From Trueperaceae bacterium (GTDB lineage: Bacteria; Deinococcota; Deinococci; Deinococcales; Trueperaceae), in the NCBI GenBank assembly GCA_007130445.1, contig SLSM01000386.1, forward strand, positions 1-7,724: a stretch of 7,724 nucleotides of DNA. Reading direction: 5' to 3'. Positions 1-6,975 of this stretch are shown piece after piece. The notes beneath the pieces were generated by a model, which was not told the origin of the DNA, made no database searches, and was given only the letters and a program-made list of their open reading frames with translations. Numbering within the stretch: the stretch's first letter is position 1; each line of letters begins with the position of its first letter. The translations under genes were made by a program, and so were the position numbers.

Positions 1-254
1 AGGCGCTCGGCGTGGTGCGCCTCGCGGCGCACCACGCCGGGGTGAGCGTCTCGAGCTACGGGCCGCTCCAGGTGAAACAAGCACTCGTCGGCACCGGACG
101 TGCCGACAAGGCGCAGGTGGCGTACATGGTCCGGGCGCTCCTCCGGTTGACGACGGCGCTCCCCAACCACCACGTCTCGGACGCCCTCGCGCTGGCCCTC
201 ACCCACTGGAGCGCTTACCGGATCGGCGAGCGCGCCGGCCGGACCCCTTCGTGA
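1..254 (+). CDS. ruvC: Holliday junction resolvase RuvC, C-terminal part (5' end outside window)
   Basis: The open frame enters from the left edge (codons in phase from base 3) and stops with TGA at 252-254, giving the last 83 residues. RuvC is the cytoplasmic endonuclease that cuts Holliday junctions with RuvAB. The conserved stretch Y-G-P-L-Q-V-K-Q-A followed by G-x-G-R-A-D-K-A-Q-V is the RuvC signature before the last helix. The C-terminal acidic site reads H-H-V-S-D-A-L-A (bases 168-191). The Asp of DALA corresponds to E. coli Asp141, while the residue three positions earlier is His where E. coli has Asp138. Thermus RuvC is known to use His at this position, so this is a lineage marker and not a defect. 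The catalytic residues of the N-terminal half lie outside the window. The 3' end runs 56 bp into the convergent amylase gene. The GTG at 12 is an internal codon, not the start. Confidence 0.93.
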   Translation, partial: ALGVVRLAAHHAGVSVSSYGPLQVKQALVGTGRADKAQVAYMVRALLRLTTALPNHHVSDALALALTHWSAYRIGERAGRTPS

Positions 255-3200
255 CCGACGGCTCGGCCGGTCCGTCCTCGCGTCGCCGCTCGACGCTCTC
301 GTTCGCGGCCTCGCCCCCGGACCGAGCATCGCTGCGCGTGACGCGTCCACGCGAACGCCGCGTGCCGTCGCGCGCGGGCGCACGGGCCACGGCCTCGCTC
401 TGCTGCTGCAGCACGTCGACCCGATAACCGCTCGCCTCGAGCGCGCGCAGCGCCGCACGCCGCCAGGCCAGCGCCGCGTTGGCGGGCCCGGACCCAGGGC
501 GTTGCAGGCGCATCAGGGCGTACGTGACGTCGATCAGTGCGACCACGCCCTCCCGGTTGAACCACCGCACCCCCTCGAACTCGTTCACGCCGAGCACGTC
601 GACGGCCGCCGAGGAGCCGAGCGAACGCTCCAGCCAACGCGCCGGCTCGGGCGTCGCGCCCGTGCTGCGCCAACCGTCGAAGGACGCGATCCAACCGGAC
701 AGGGCGACCTCTCCGAGCGCCGACGGCACGCTCTGGCCGGACGTGGCGGCCACGTGTCTGGACACGACGCGGCCGAGGCGCAGCGAACGCCACGTCTCGA
801 GGGGCCACGCCGCGTGGAGGACCAGGTGCAGCGCCCATGCCACGGCGCTCGTGCCGCCGTCCGACGCCTGTCCCAAGCGCTGCGCCGCACCAGGGCTGAG
901 CGGCGCGAGCGCGCTGTCACCAGCGCTGACCGGGCCCTCGCGCAAGAAGCGCGCCCACGCCTCGGTGAGGTCCGAGCCGGCGTGCGGCGGCGTGCGCAGC
1001 AGCGCGGCGAAGGCGTCGTGGACGCCCTCGAGTCGGAGCTCCTCGAGCGCCTCGTCGAGCGACGGTGTGCCTGCACCAGCGAGACGAGCGTGCAGGCGCG
1101 ACAGCCGTCCATCGACGTCGACACGCTCGTGCACGTCGACGAACACGCGCCGGGCATAGCCGTCGAGCGCCATCCACAAGCCGCTGCGGACCACGTCGTC
1201 GGAGCGGTGGAGGAACGTCAGTCCCGAGACCTGCTCGAACATCACGACGAACCGGTCGCCGCCGCCGCCGCGGATCCCCAACGCCGCGGCCAGGTCCTCG
1301 TGCCGCTCACCGTCATCCCCGACCCGGAACGCGACGGAACGTTGCAAGCCGCCCTCCGAGCGCTGGTAACGCAGGTTCACCAGCACCAGACTGCCCGAGC
1401 CCAAAGCATGGTTGCTGAACGCGTAGACGTCCTCGAGCACGCTGCCGTCGGCGGCCTTGACGTCGAACAACCTGAAGCGTTCGACCTCGGCGAACTGCGC
1501 GCGCCGGTGCAGCAGGGGCACGATCTCGCGATCGTGCCTGGCCAGCAGGCGCTCGTCGGGGGACTCGTCGGTCCGCGGTGCCCGGAACTCCATGCCGTAC
1601 TTCTCGCGATACCCCTCGAACTGGCCGTGGCCGATCATCGGGAGTCCAGGCAGCGTCGCGAGGAGGGTGGCGACCGCGAAGTACTTGTCGCCGTCGCCGA
1701 ACTGCACGCGCGCCGATTCCTCGTCCGGGTTGTTCATGAAGTTGACGAAGCGCTTCAAGATCTGCGGGTCGAAGGCCAGCGTCTCCTTCATCAACTCGCG
1801 ATAGCCGTGCCCGTCCTCGTCCTTCGTCATGTGCATGAACGCACTGTTGTAGACACGGTGCATGCCCAGCGTGCGGACGAAGAACCCCTCCATCATCCAG
1901 AAGGCCTCGGCCAACAGCAGGGTGTCGGGCGCTTCGAGGGCGACGCGGTCGACGACCTCACGCCAGAACTCGTGCGGCATGGCGGCGTCGAACGCGGCGT
2001 CGTCGAGCGCCCCATAGCGCGCGCGCGACGGGATCGCGCCACCGTGACCGGGCTCGGGGTACCACAAGCGGCGAACGTGCTTGCGGGCGAGCGTCATCGC
2101 GGCGTCGAAGCGGATGATCGGGAAGCGCCGCGCCACGGCCAGGATCGTCTGGATCACCGCCTCTCGCACCTCGGCGTTGAGGTAATCGAGCTGCGCGGTG
2201 TCGTTCCACGGCATCGCCGTGCCGTCGTTGCCGTGGTAGAGGAAGCGCGTCTCACCCGTCGCGGTGTCGCGCCGCTGGAACACGACCGCGGCGTCGGTGC
2301 CGTCGAAGTAGCGGTCCTCGATCTTCACGCTCACGCGCGGGTCGGTCGACAGCTCGGGTCCCTCGAAGCGATACGTGGGGAACGGCGGTTCGGCGACCTG
2401 CACGAACCACGACGGATGCTCGACGACCCAACGACCGTCGATGCCCACGTGGTTCGGCACCATGTCGGACGCCAGCCGCAGACCGTGCCGAGCGGCGCTC
2501 TCGCGCAGGTGCTCGTACGCCTCTTCGCCACCGAGATCGCCGGCGATGACGTAGTCGTAGAGCGCGTATGCGGATGCCACCGCATCGGCCTGGCCCCGCA
2601 ACTGCTTGATCGTGCGCGACGCCGGCGAGCGTTCCCACAGGCCGATGAGCCACAGCGCGTTCACGCCACGCCGCGCCAGGTCGGCGAGGGCCTCGTCCGG
2701 GATCTGGTCGAGTCTCCTGACGTCACGCCCGTAGCGCCTCGCGAGTTGGTCCAGCCAGACGTAGGTGTTCTTCGCCATCATGACGACGCGGGGCATCCAG
2801 CCGGCATCCGGGCTGAAGCGCTCTTCGTCGCTGCCGACGCTCCTGATCATGCCGAGCGCGTGCCCGGGCGGGGGTCCGCCCGGCGCGCCGCCGCCGCCAC
2901 GATCGCGATGGACCTCCTCGAGGGCGTCGATCGCGCTCAGCAACGACCCCAGCAACGCTCCGAAGGCGTCGCCGAGCAGCCCCGTCCAGCGCTCGCGTAC
3001 GAAGCGCAGTTGTCCACGCAGGTCGTTCGGCGACCCCCGCATCGGTGCGAGCAGTTCGTCGAACAGCGATCCCCCAGCCCCACCGGGCCCGGGCCGCTCG
3101 GACATGGTGTCCCGAAGCGACGCCAACACGGCGTCGTAGGCCGTCGACTCGCGCAAGGGGCGATCGTCGACCAGTGGACGCGCCCCGACGAGCGCCGGGT

Positions 3201-3696
3201 TGGCGTTGGCGAGCCAGCACGTCAGCATCTCCTCGAGCACGACCTCGGATCCGGTCACGCCCTCGATCGTCTCGTCGAGCTGTGACTGCGGCGTCATCAC
3301 ACCCGCAGCCACTTCGCGGGTGGGATAGCGCGCGACGAACGCGCGCAGCGCCTGCACGGCGTCGTCGCCGTGGTCCTCGTGGGCACGCGCGACGGCGGCC
3401 GTGAACACCTCGGGATCGACCGCGCGACGGTGGTGTGCGATGAGCAGGTGATAGACCTCTTCGAGCAGGGCACCGGCGAAGAGGTCCGCACCCGACAGGG
3501 GCTGGTCATGGGGTGCGCGGAGCGCCTCGACCGCCGCGGCCACGCGGGCGCAGGCATCTGGATCGGCCAGCAGCAGGTCTCCACGAATCGAGACGAGGTC
3601 GTCGTCGACGCCGTAGCGGCGGCGCGCGTCGAGGGCGACGTGGAACCGGCGCTCGCGCCCGGGGGCGGGCCATGGGAGTCGAACAAGAACGTGCAC
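199..3696 (-). CDS. Large cytoplasmic GH13 alpha-amylase-family protein (1165 aa)
   Basis: This is a glycoside hydrolase family 13 protein, expected to act on alpha-1,4-glucosidic bonds; the exact substrate is not known. Residues 1 to about 265 form a helical N-terminal domain with the motif L-E-E-M-L-T-C-W-L-A-N-A-N-P-A, which I recall from long bacterial amylase-family proteins. A Gly/Pro-rich linker follows (about 267-278), then the TIM barrel (about 300-700). Seen motifs are region I D-M-V-P-N-H (Asp411, His416), region II I-R-F-D-A-A with nucleophile Asp531, region III L-L-A-E-A-F with acid/base Glu597, and region IV N-N-P-D-E-E with Asp658. The usual His of region IV NHD is Pro here. 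Residues about 700-1100 are a beta-rich then helical C-terminal part, followed by a basic, Ser/Arg-rich, probably disordered tail. There is no signal peptide, so it is cytoplasmic. The GTG start at 3694-3696 is chosen because a perfect Shine-Dalgarno sequence lies 7 bases upstream; the GTG at 3718-3720 would place that site inside the gene. It is divergent from treS, which suggests a shared role in glucan-to-trehalose metabolism. Confidence 0.9.
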   Translation of the reverse strand: MHVLVRLPWPAPGRERRFHVALDARRRYGVDDDLVSIRGDLLLADPDACARVAAAVEALRAPHDQPLSGADLFAGALLEEVYHLLIAHHRRAVDPEVFTAAVARAHEDHGDDAVQALRAFVARYPTREVAAGVMTPQSQLDETIEGVTGSEVVLEEMLTCWLANANPALVGARPLVDDRPLRESTAYDAVLASLRDTMSERPGPGGAGGSLFDELLAPMRGSPNDLRGQLRFVRERWTGLLGDAFGALLGSLLSAIDALEEVHRDRGGGGAPGGPPPGHALGMIRSVGSDEERFSPDAGWMPRVVMMAKNTYVWLDQLARRYGRDVRRLDQIPDEALADLARRGVNALWLIGLWERSPASRTIKQLRGQADAVASAYALYDYVIAGDLGGEEAYEHLRESAARHGLRLASDMVPNHVGIDGRWVVEHPSWFVQVAEPPFPTYRFEGPELSTDPRVSVKIEDRYFDGTDAAVVFQRRDTATGETRFLYHGNDGTAMPWNDTAQLDYLNAEVREAVIQTILAVARRFPIIRFDAAMTLARKHVRRLWYPEPGHGGAIPSRARYGALDDAAFDAAMPHEFWREVVDRVALEAPDTLLLAEAFWMMEGFFVRTLGMHRVYNSAFMHMTKDEDGHGYRELMKETLAFDPQILKRFVNFMNNPDEESARVQFGDGDKYFAVATLLATLPGLPMIGHGQFEGYREKYGMEFRAPRTDESPDERLLARHDREIVPLLHRRAQFAEVERFRLFDVKAADGSVLEDVYAFSNHALGSGSLVLVNLRYQRSEGGLQRSVAFRVGDDGERHEDLAAALGIRGGGGDRFVVMFEQVSGLTFLHRSDDVVRSGLWMALDGYARRVFVDVHERVDVDGRLSRLHARLAGAGTPSLDEALEELRLEGVHDAFAALLRTPPHAGSDLTEAWARFLREGPVSAGDSALAPLSPGAAQRLGQASDGGTSAVAWALHLVLHAAWPLETWRSLRLGRVVSRHVAATSGQSVPSALGEVALSGWIASFDGWRSTGATPEPARWLERSLGSSAAVDVLGVNEFEGVRWFNREGVVALIDVTYALMRLQRPGSGPANAALAWRRAALRALEASGYRVDVLQQQSEAVARAPARDGTRRSRGRVTRSDARSGGEAANESVERRREDGPAEPSVTKGSGRRARRSGKRSSG

Positions 3697-3703
3697 GCGC
3701 TCA

Positions 3704-3711
3704 CTCCTCCC
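3704..3711 (-). promoter_or_regulatory. Ribosome binding site deciding the amylase start
   Basis: Read on the minus strand the bases are GGGAGGAG, close to a full anti-16S match, with a 7-base spacer to GTG at 3696-3694. This favours a start eight codons inside the longest open frame. Confidence 0.75.
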
Positions 3712-3838
3712 TCGGGGCACGCGAAGCAGCCCGATCGTCAGGACCGGGCACGCCCGCAGGGGCCGCGCTCGACGACGCGTCGGTCACTCCCGCCAGGGCG
3801 GCGTGCGTGCTGTCGAACCTACCACGAGGATGGGGGCC

Positions 3839-3848
3839 TACCCGGGTA
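3839..3848. promoter_or_regulatory. Perfect 10-bp palindrome, candidate operator
   Basis: TACCCGGGTA is a perfect inverted repeat, extendable to 16 bases (3836-3851) with one mismatched pair. It overlaps the candidate treS -10 box and lies about where the -35 of the candidate amylase promoter would fall. LacI-type sugar regulators commonly use palindromes centred on CG, as here, so it could control both carbohydrate genes. In GC-rich DNA a CCCGGG core also occurs by chance, and no regulator gene is visible in the window. Confidence 0.25.
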
Positions 3849-3868
3849 TGCTGGCGCCATGCGCCCAC

Positions 3869-3874
3869 AGAGGA
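3869..3874 (+). promoter_or_regulatory. Ribosome binding site of treS
   Basis: AGAGGA with a 7-base spacer to ATG at 3882. It fixes the treS start, because the same frame stays open far upstream to 3513 through the intergenic region and into the opposite gene. Confidence 0.75.
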
Positions 3875-3881
3875 CAGCGGC

Positions 3882-5531
3882 ATGACGAGCGACGCGCCAT
3901 GGTGGAAGGACGCCGTGCTGTACGAGTTGTACGTGCGTGCGTTCCGCGACGCCGATGGCGATGGGCACGGCGACCTCAGGGGCGTGATCGAGCGGCTCGA
4001 TTACGTTCGTGACCTCGGCGTGGACGTGGTGTGGCTGCTACCGATCTCGCCCTCGCCGCTCCGTGACGACGGCTACGACGTCAGCGACTTCACGGCGATC
4101 CACCCCGACTACGGCGACCTCGACGATTTCGAGGCGCTGCTCGTGGCCGCCCACGAACGCGGGTTGAAGGTCATCACCGACCTCGTGCTGAACCACACCT
4201 CGAGCGATCACCCCTGGTTCCAGGCCTCGCGCCGCCGCGCGGAGGGCAAGGACGATTGGTACGTCTGGACCGACGATCCGCAGCGCTACGCCGACGCACG
4301 GGTGATCTTCACCGACAGCGAGGCGTCGAACTGGACGTTCGACGAGGTGCGCGGCCAGTACTACTGGCACCGCTTCTTCCACCACCAGCCCGACCTCAAC
4401 TACGACAACCCCGACGTGCGCTCGGCCATGAAGGACGTGGTGCGCTTCTGGCTCGACCTCGGCATCGACGGCTTCCGCCTCGACGCCATCCCCTATCTAT
4501 ACGAGCGAGAGGGGACGAACTGCGAGAACCTGAGCGAGACGCACGCGTTCCTGAAGGAGTTGCGCGCCTTCATCGACGCCATCGCACCGGATGCGCTGCT
4601 CCTCGGCGAGGTCAACCAGTGGCCCGACGACACGCTCCCGTACTTCGGCAACGGGTTCGACGAGATGCCGCTGCTGTTCCACTTCCCGGTGATGCCGCGG
4701 GTGTGGAAGGCGCTGGCGGAGGGCAGCGCGGAGCCGATCCGTTGGATCCTGGATCGGACGCCTGCCATCCCGCCGTCGTGCCAGTGGGTGGTGTTCCTGC
4801 GCAACCACGACGAGTTGACGCTGGAGATGGTGACCGACGAGGAGCGCGCCTTCATGTACGGCCACTACGCACCCGAGCCCGCGATGCGGCTGAACGTCGG
4901 GATCCGTCGACGCCTCGCGCCGCTGTGCGACTTCGAGAGGCCGCGTATCGAGCTGCTGCACTCCATCCTCATGACCCTGCCGGGAACGCCGATCATCTAC
5001 TACGGCGATGAGATCGGCATGGGCGACGACGTACGCCTCCCCGACCGGAACGGCGTCCGAACGCCGATGCAGTGGGACGACGGGACCGGCGCAGGCTTCA
5101 GTCGCTCCGAGCGACCGTTCGCGCCGTTCCCAGCTGGGAGCAGCGCGCCGGAGCACGTCAACGTCGCAGCGGCCGAGCGCGATCCGGACTCCTTGCTCCA
5201 TTGGATGCGCGCGCTGATCGCGACACGCAAGGACCACCCGGCGCTCGGAGGCGGGACCTTCGTCATGCTGCCGAGCCCCGATCCGGCGCTCGCGGTGTTC
5301 CTGTCCACGCATCACGACGATGCCGTCGTGGCCGTCCACAACCTGGCTGCCGCGCCGCGCCGAGTGGATCTCGCTGTGCCGGCGCTGGCTGGCCGTCGCC
5401 TCGAACTCGGGTTCGGGGGGCGTCTCGGGCCGGGCGCCGAGATCGGTCTCGAGGCGCTCGCCGAAGCGCTTCCGATCTCGCTGGGCGCCCACGGCTACGC
5501 CTGGTGGTGGCTCAGCGAGGCCACGCCGTGA
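3882..5531 (+). CDS. treS: Trehalose synthase (maltose alpha-D-glucosyltransferase), 549 aa
   Basis: TreS is a cytoplasmic GH13 enzyme that interconverts maltose and trehalose by intramolecular rearrangement. The N-terminus W-W-K-D-A-V-L-Y-E-L is typical. The motifs are complete: region I D-L-V-L-N-H-T (Asp100, His105), region II G-F-R-L-D-A-I-P-Y-L with nucleophile Asp201, region III L-L-G-E-V-N-Q-W-P with acid/base Glu243, and region IV F-L-R-N-H-D-E-L-T-L-E-M with Asp310. The TreS-specific stretch G-T-N-C-E-N-L-S-E-T-H follows region II. Residues from about 465 form the usual C-terminal beta-sandwich. The length fits stand-alone TreS; there is no fused maltokinase-like domain, unlike the much longer Thermus TreS. 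The ATG at 3882 is chosen for its ribosome binding site and because homology begins immediately after it. The stop codon overlaps the next gene's ATG by one base (TGATG). Next to a second GH13 protein, it probably makes trehalose from glucan-derived maltose as a stress solute. Confidence 0.95.
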   Translation: MTSDAPWWKDAVLYELYVRAFRDADGDGHGDLRGVIERLDYVRDLGVDVVWLLPISPSPLRDDGYDVSDFTAIHPDYGDLDDFEALLVAAHERGLKVITDLVLNHTSSDHPWFQASRRRAEGKDDWYVWTDDPQRYADARVIFTDSEASNWTFDEVRGQYYWHRFFHHQPDLNYDNPDVRSAMKDVVRFWLDLGIDGFRLDAIPYLYEREGTNCENLSETHAFLKELRAFIDAIAPDALLLGEVNQWPDDTLPYFGNGFDEMPLLFHFPVMPRVWKALAEGSAEPIRWILDRTPAIPPSCQWVVFLRNHDELTLEMVTDEERAFMYGHYAPEPAMRLNVGIRRRLAPLCDFERPRIELLHSILMTLPGTPIIYYGDEIGMGDDVRLPDRNGVRTPMQWDDGTGAGFSRSERPFAPFPAGSSAPEHVNVAAAERDPDSLLHWMRALIATRKDHPALGGGTFVMLPSPDPALAVFLSTHHDDAVVAVHNLAAAPRRVDLAVPALAGRRLELGFGGRLGPGAEIGLEALAEALPISLGAHGYAWWWLSEATP

Positions 5532-6382
5532 TGCGCCCTCGCCCGTGGGTCGCGATCGCGGTGACGATCGCGCTGACGCTGGCCGCGTGCGCCGGTGAGC
5601 TCACGACGCCCGGCGAGCCGTTGCGGTTGCTGGCCGCCACGGTCCCGAGCGCGTTCGAGGGCGAGGCCTTCGAGGCCACGCTGCGGCCGACCGGAGGCCT
5701 CCGGCCGTACCGTTTCAGCGTGGTGGACGGCTCGCTCCCGCCCGGACTCACGATCGAGAACGGGCGCATCGTCGGCACTCCGACGGCGCAGGGGCGGTTC
5801 GCGTTCACGGTCGAGGTCCAAGATGCCAACCTCAACCGCACGGTGCAACGACTCGAACTCGCCGTCGGGCCGCTCCCCCCACCGGTCGTCACGATCGACG
5901 TGCCGACGACCGACCTGCAGCGCCCGACGGAACTCCGGCTGCGCCTGTCGTCCGGTCGTGGCTGGCGAGGCGCCCAGGTCCTCGTCGAGTGGGACGCGGA
6001 GGCGTTCGCCCTCGATGCCGACTCGGTGCGCACGGCGCAGCGCGACCTCCTCGCCGTGTGGGAGGCCGCACCCGGACGCCTCCGTGTCGACCTCGCGATC
6101 GCGGGCGAACCGCTGTCGCGGACGACCGATCTCGTGCGCTTCACGCTCACGCCGACGGTCGCCGCGCCACTCGTGCTCGATCTCGAGGTCGTGTCGAACG
6201 CTGCGGGTGGGACCACCGAGAGTCGGCGCAGACTCGGCGCCGCCGCGTCCCCGTCCGCACCGTCCGACCTCGACGCCGAGGCCGCTGACGAACGAGACAG
6301 CCCGATGACCGAGGACGGCGAGACCGGTCCCGACGATGACGACGCCGAATGGGACGAAGACCTCGGCGGAGACGAACCGTGA
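5531..6382 (+). CDS. Lipoprotein with He_PIG-type Ig domain, cohesin-like domain and acidic tail (283 aa)
   Basis: Residues 1-20 are a lipoprotein signal peptide: Arg at 2 and 4, a hydrophobic core, and lipobox L-A-A-C with lipidated Cys20, so the protein should be membrane-anchored and exposed outside the cytoplasm. Residues about 31-113 match the putative Ig (He_PIG) pattern: G-G-L-R-P-Y-R-F-S-V, G-S-L-P-P-G-L-T-I, G-R-I-V-G-T-P-T-A-Q-G and F-T-V-E-V-Q-D. Residues about 118-236 are beta-rich and resemble a cohesin: an opening strand V-T-I-D-V, L-V-E-W-D-A-E-A-F in the place of the cohesin yDp..L motif, then P-G-R-L-R-V-D-L-A-I, L-V-R-F-T-L and P-L-V-L-D-L-E-V-V. The last 40 residues are mostly Asp/Glu. 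A GTG at 5528 is an alternative start: GAGG at 5517-5520 is 7 bases from it and 10 from the ATG. The lipoprotein and He_PIG calls are strong; the cohesin call is by eye. The dockerin protein two genes downstream supports it. Confidence 0.82.
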   Translation: MRPRPWVAIAVTIALTLAACAGELTTPGEPLRLLAATVPSAFEGEAFEATLRPTGGLRPYRFSVVDGSLPPGLTIENGRIVGTPTAQGRFAFTVEVQDANLNRTVQRLELAVGPLPPPVVTIDVPTTDLQRPTELRLRLSSGRGWRGAQVLVEWDAEAFALDADSVRTAQRDLLAVWEAAPGRLRVDLAIAGEPLSRTTDLVRFTLTPTVAAPLVLDLEVVSNAAGGTTESRRRLGAAASPSAPSDLDAEAADERDSPMTEDGETGPDDDDAEWDEDLGGDEP

Positions 6383-6975
6383 TCGGTCGCCGCGGCGTCG
6401 CCTCGCGTCATCCCGTGCTGGAACGCGTCGCGCGAGCGCTCGGCGTCGCGGCGCTGGTCGCCGCCTTCGCCACCGGATCGGCCGGCGCCTTCCTGGCGCT
6501 CGACCTCGACGAGCGTCTCGAACGAGCCGTGGACGTGTTCGTCGGCGAGGTCACCGCGGTGCAGGGTGAACGACGCGCCGACACGCCCTGGACCGTGGTC
6601 ACGATTCGCGTCGAGACGTGGCTGCTCGTGGACGGCTCGCCCGGTACGCTCGGCGCCTTCGAGCGCACGCTCGCCTTCCTGGGCGGCACCGCTGCCGGCG
6701 TGGCGTCGCGCCAGGTGGCGGGGTTCCCAGACGTCTCCGTCGGTGATCGGTTGCTCGTCGCAAGCTACGGCGACGAGGCCGTCGGTGCCTCGCCGATCGT
6801 CGGCGTGACGCAGGGTCTGTGGTTCGAGACCGATGACGTGTGGCGGGACGCGTTCGGAGCGGCGCTCGCCATCGACGGTGCCGGACGCGTGCTGCTCGGC
6901 GACGCTGGGGATCCCGAGGCGGTGTGGTTGCCGGCACTGCGGACGCGACTCGACGAGCTGCGAGGGGCGCCATGA
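6379..6975 (+). CDS. Exported protein of an unnamed family, operon partner of the dockerin protein (198 aa)
   Basis: No named family is assigned. The GTG at 6379 shares four bases (GTGA) with the previous stop and has GGAG at 6368-6371, 7 bases upstream; an ATG at 6349 in the same frame lies inside the lipoprotein gene and lacks this support. Residues about 13-37 look like a signal peptide: basic start, hydrophobic A-L-G-V-A-A-L-V-A-A-F, cleavage probably after A-G-A (37). The mature part has A-V-D-V-F-V-G-E-V, W-T-V-V-T-I-R-V-E-T, L-G-G-T-A-A-G-V, G-F-P-D-V-S-V-G-D-R-L-L-V and I-V-G-V-T-Q-G-L-W-F. I recall this order of motifs (VxGxV, GGxxxG, f.vGd.vlvf, vvGxaQGxf) from uncharacterised exported proteins encoded near matrixin-type proteases, but could not check it. 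It is probably beta-rich and secreted or periplasmic. No catalytic motif is evident. Confidence 0.8.
   Translation: MIGRRGVASRHPVLERVARALGVAALVAAFATGSAGAFLALDLDERLERAVDVFVGEVTAVQGERRADTPWTVVTIRVETWLLVDGSPGTLGAFERTLAFLGGTAAGVASRQVAGFPDVSVGDRLLVASYGDEAVGASPIVGVTQGLWFETDDVWRDAFGAALAIDGAGRVLLGDAGDPEAVWLPALRTRLDELRGAP

Larger units (their letters stand above)
3697..3881. other. Divergent intergenic control region between amylase and treS
   Basis: This 185-bp gap is the only non-coding stretch in the window and must hold the promoters of both the leftward amylase gene and the rightward treS operon. Candidate -10 boxes are weak: TATGCT at 3847-3852 for treS, giving a leader of roughly 25 bases, and TAGGTT on the minus strand at 3821-3816 for the amylase, giving a leader of roughly 110 bases. 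No convincing -35 hexamer was found for either. No terminator or small RNA hairpin was recognised. Confidence 0.6.

Noticed and set aside
199..260. A transcription terminator between ruvC and the amylase gene
   Set aside because: The GC-rich inverted repeats here lack a T-run on either strand, and both strands are coding at this point.
502..3285. A 927-residue open frame on the plus strand opposite the amylase gene
   Set aside because: It lies entirely antisense to a gene with clear GH13 motifs. Its translation is rich in Arg, Val, Glu and His with no recognisable domain, as expected of a stop-poor shadow frame in GC-rich DNA.
3513..3881. Upstream extension of treS by 123 residues
   Set aside because: The extension runs through the intergenic gap and into the opposite gene, is Arg/Ala-rich, and TreS homology starts right after the ATG at 3882, which has a ribosome binding site.
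5072..5530. Upstream extension of the lipoprotein frame inside treS
   Set aside because: It would bury the lipoprotein signal peptide in the middle of the protein and overlap treS by over 450 bases.
5512..6411. A 299-residue open frame on the minus strand opposite the lipoprotein
   Set aside because: It is Ser/Arg/Thr-rich, without domain features, and antisense to a gene with a clear signal peptide and He_PIG motifs.
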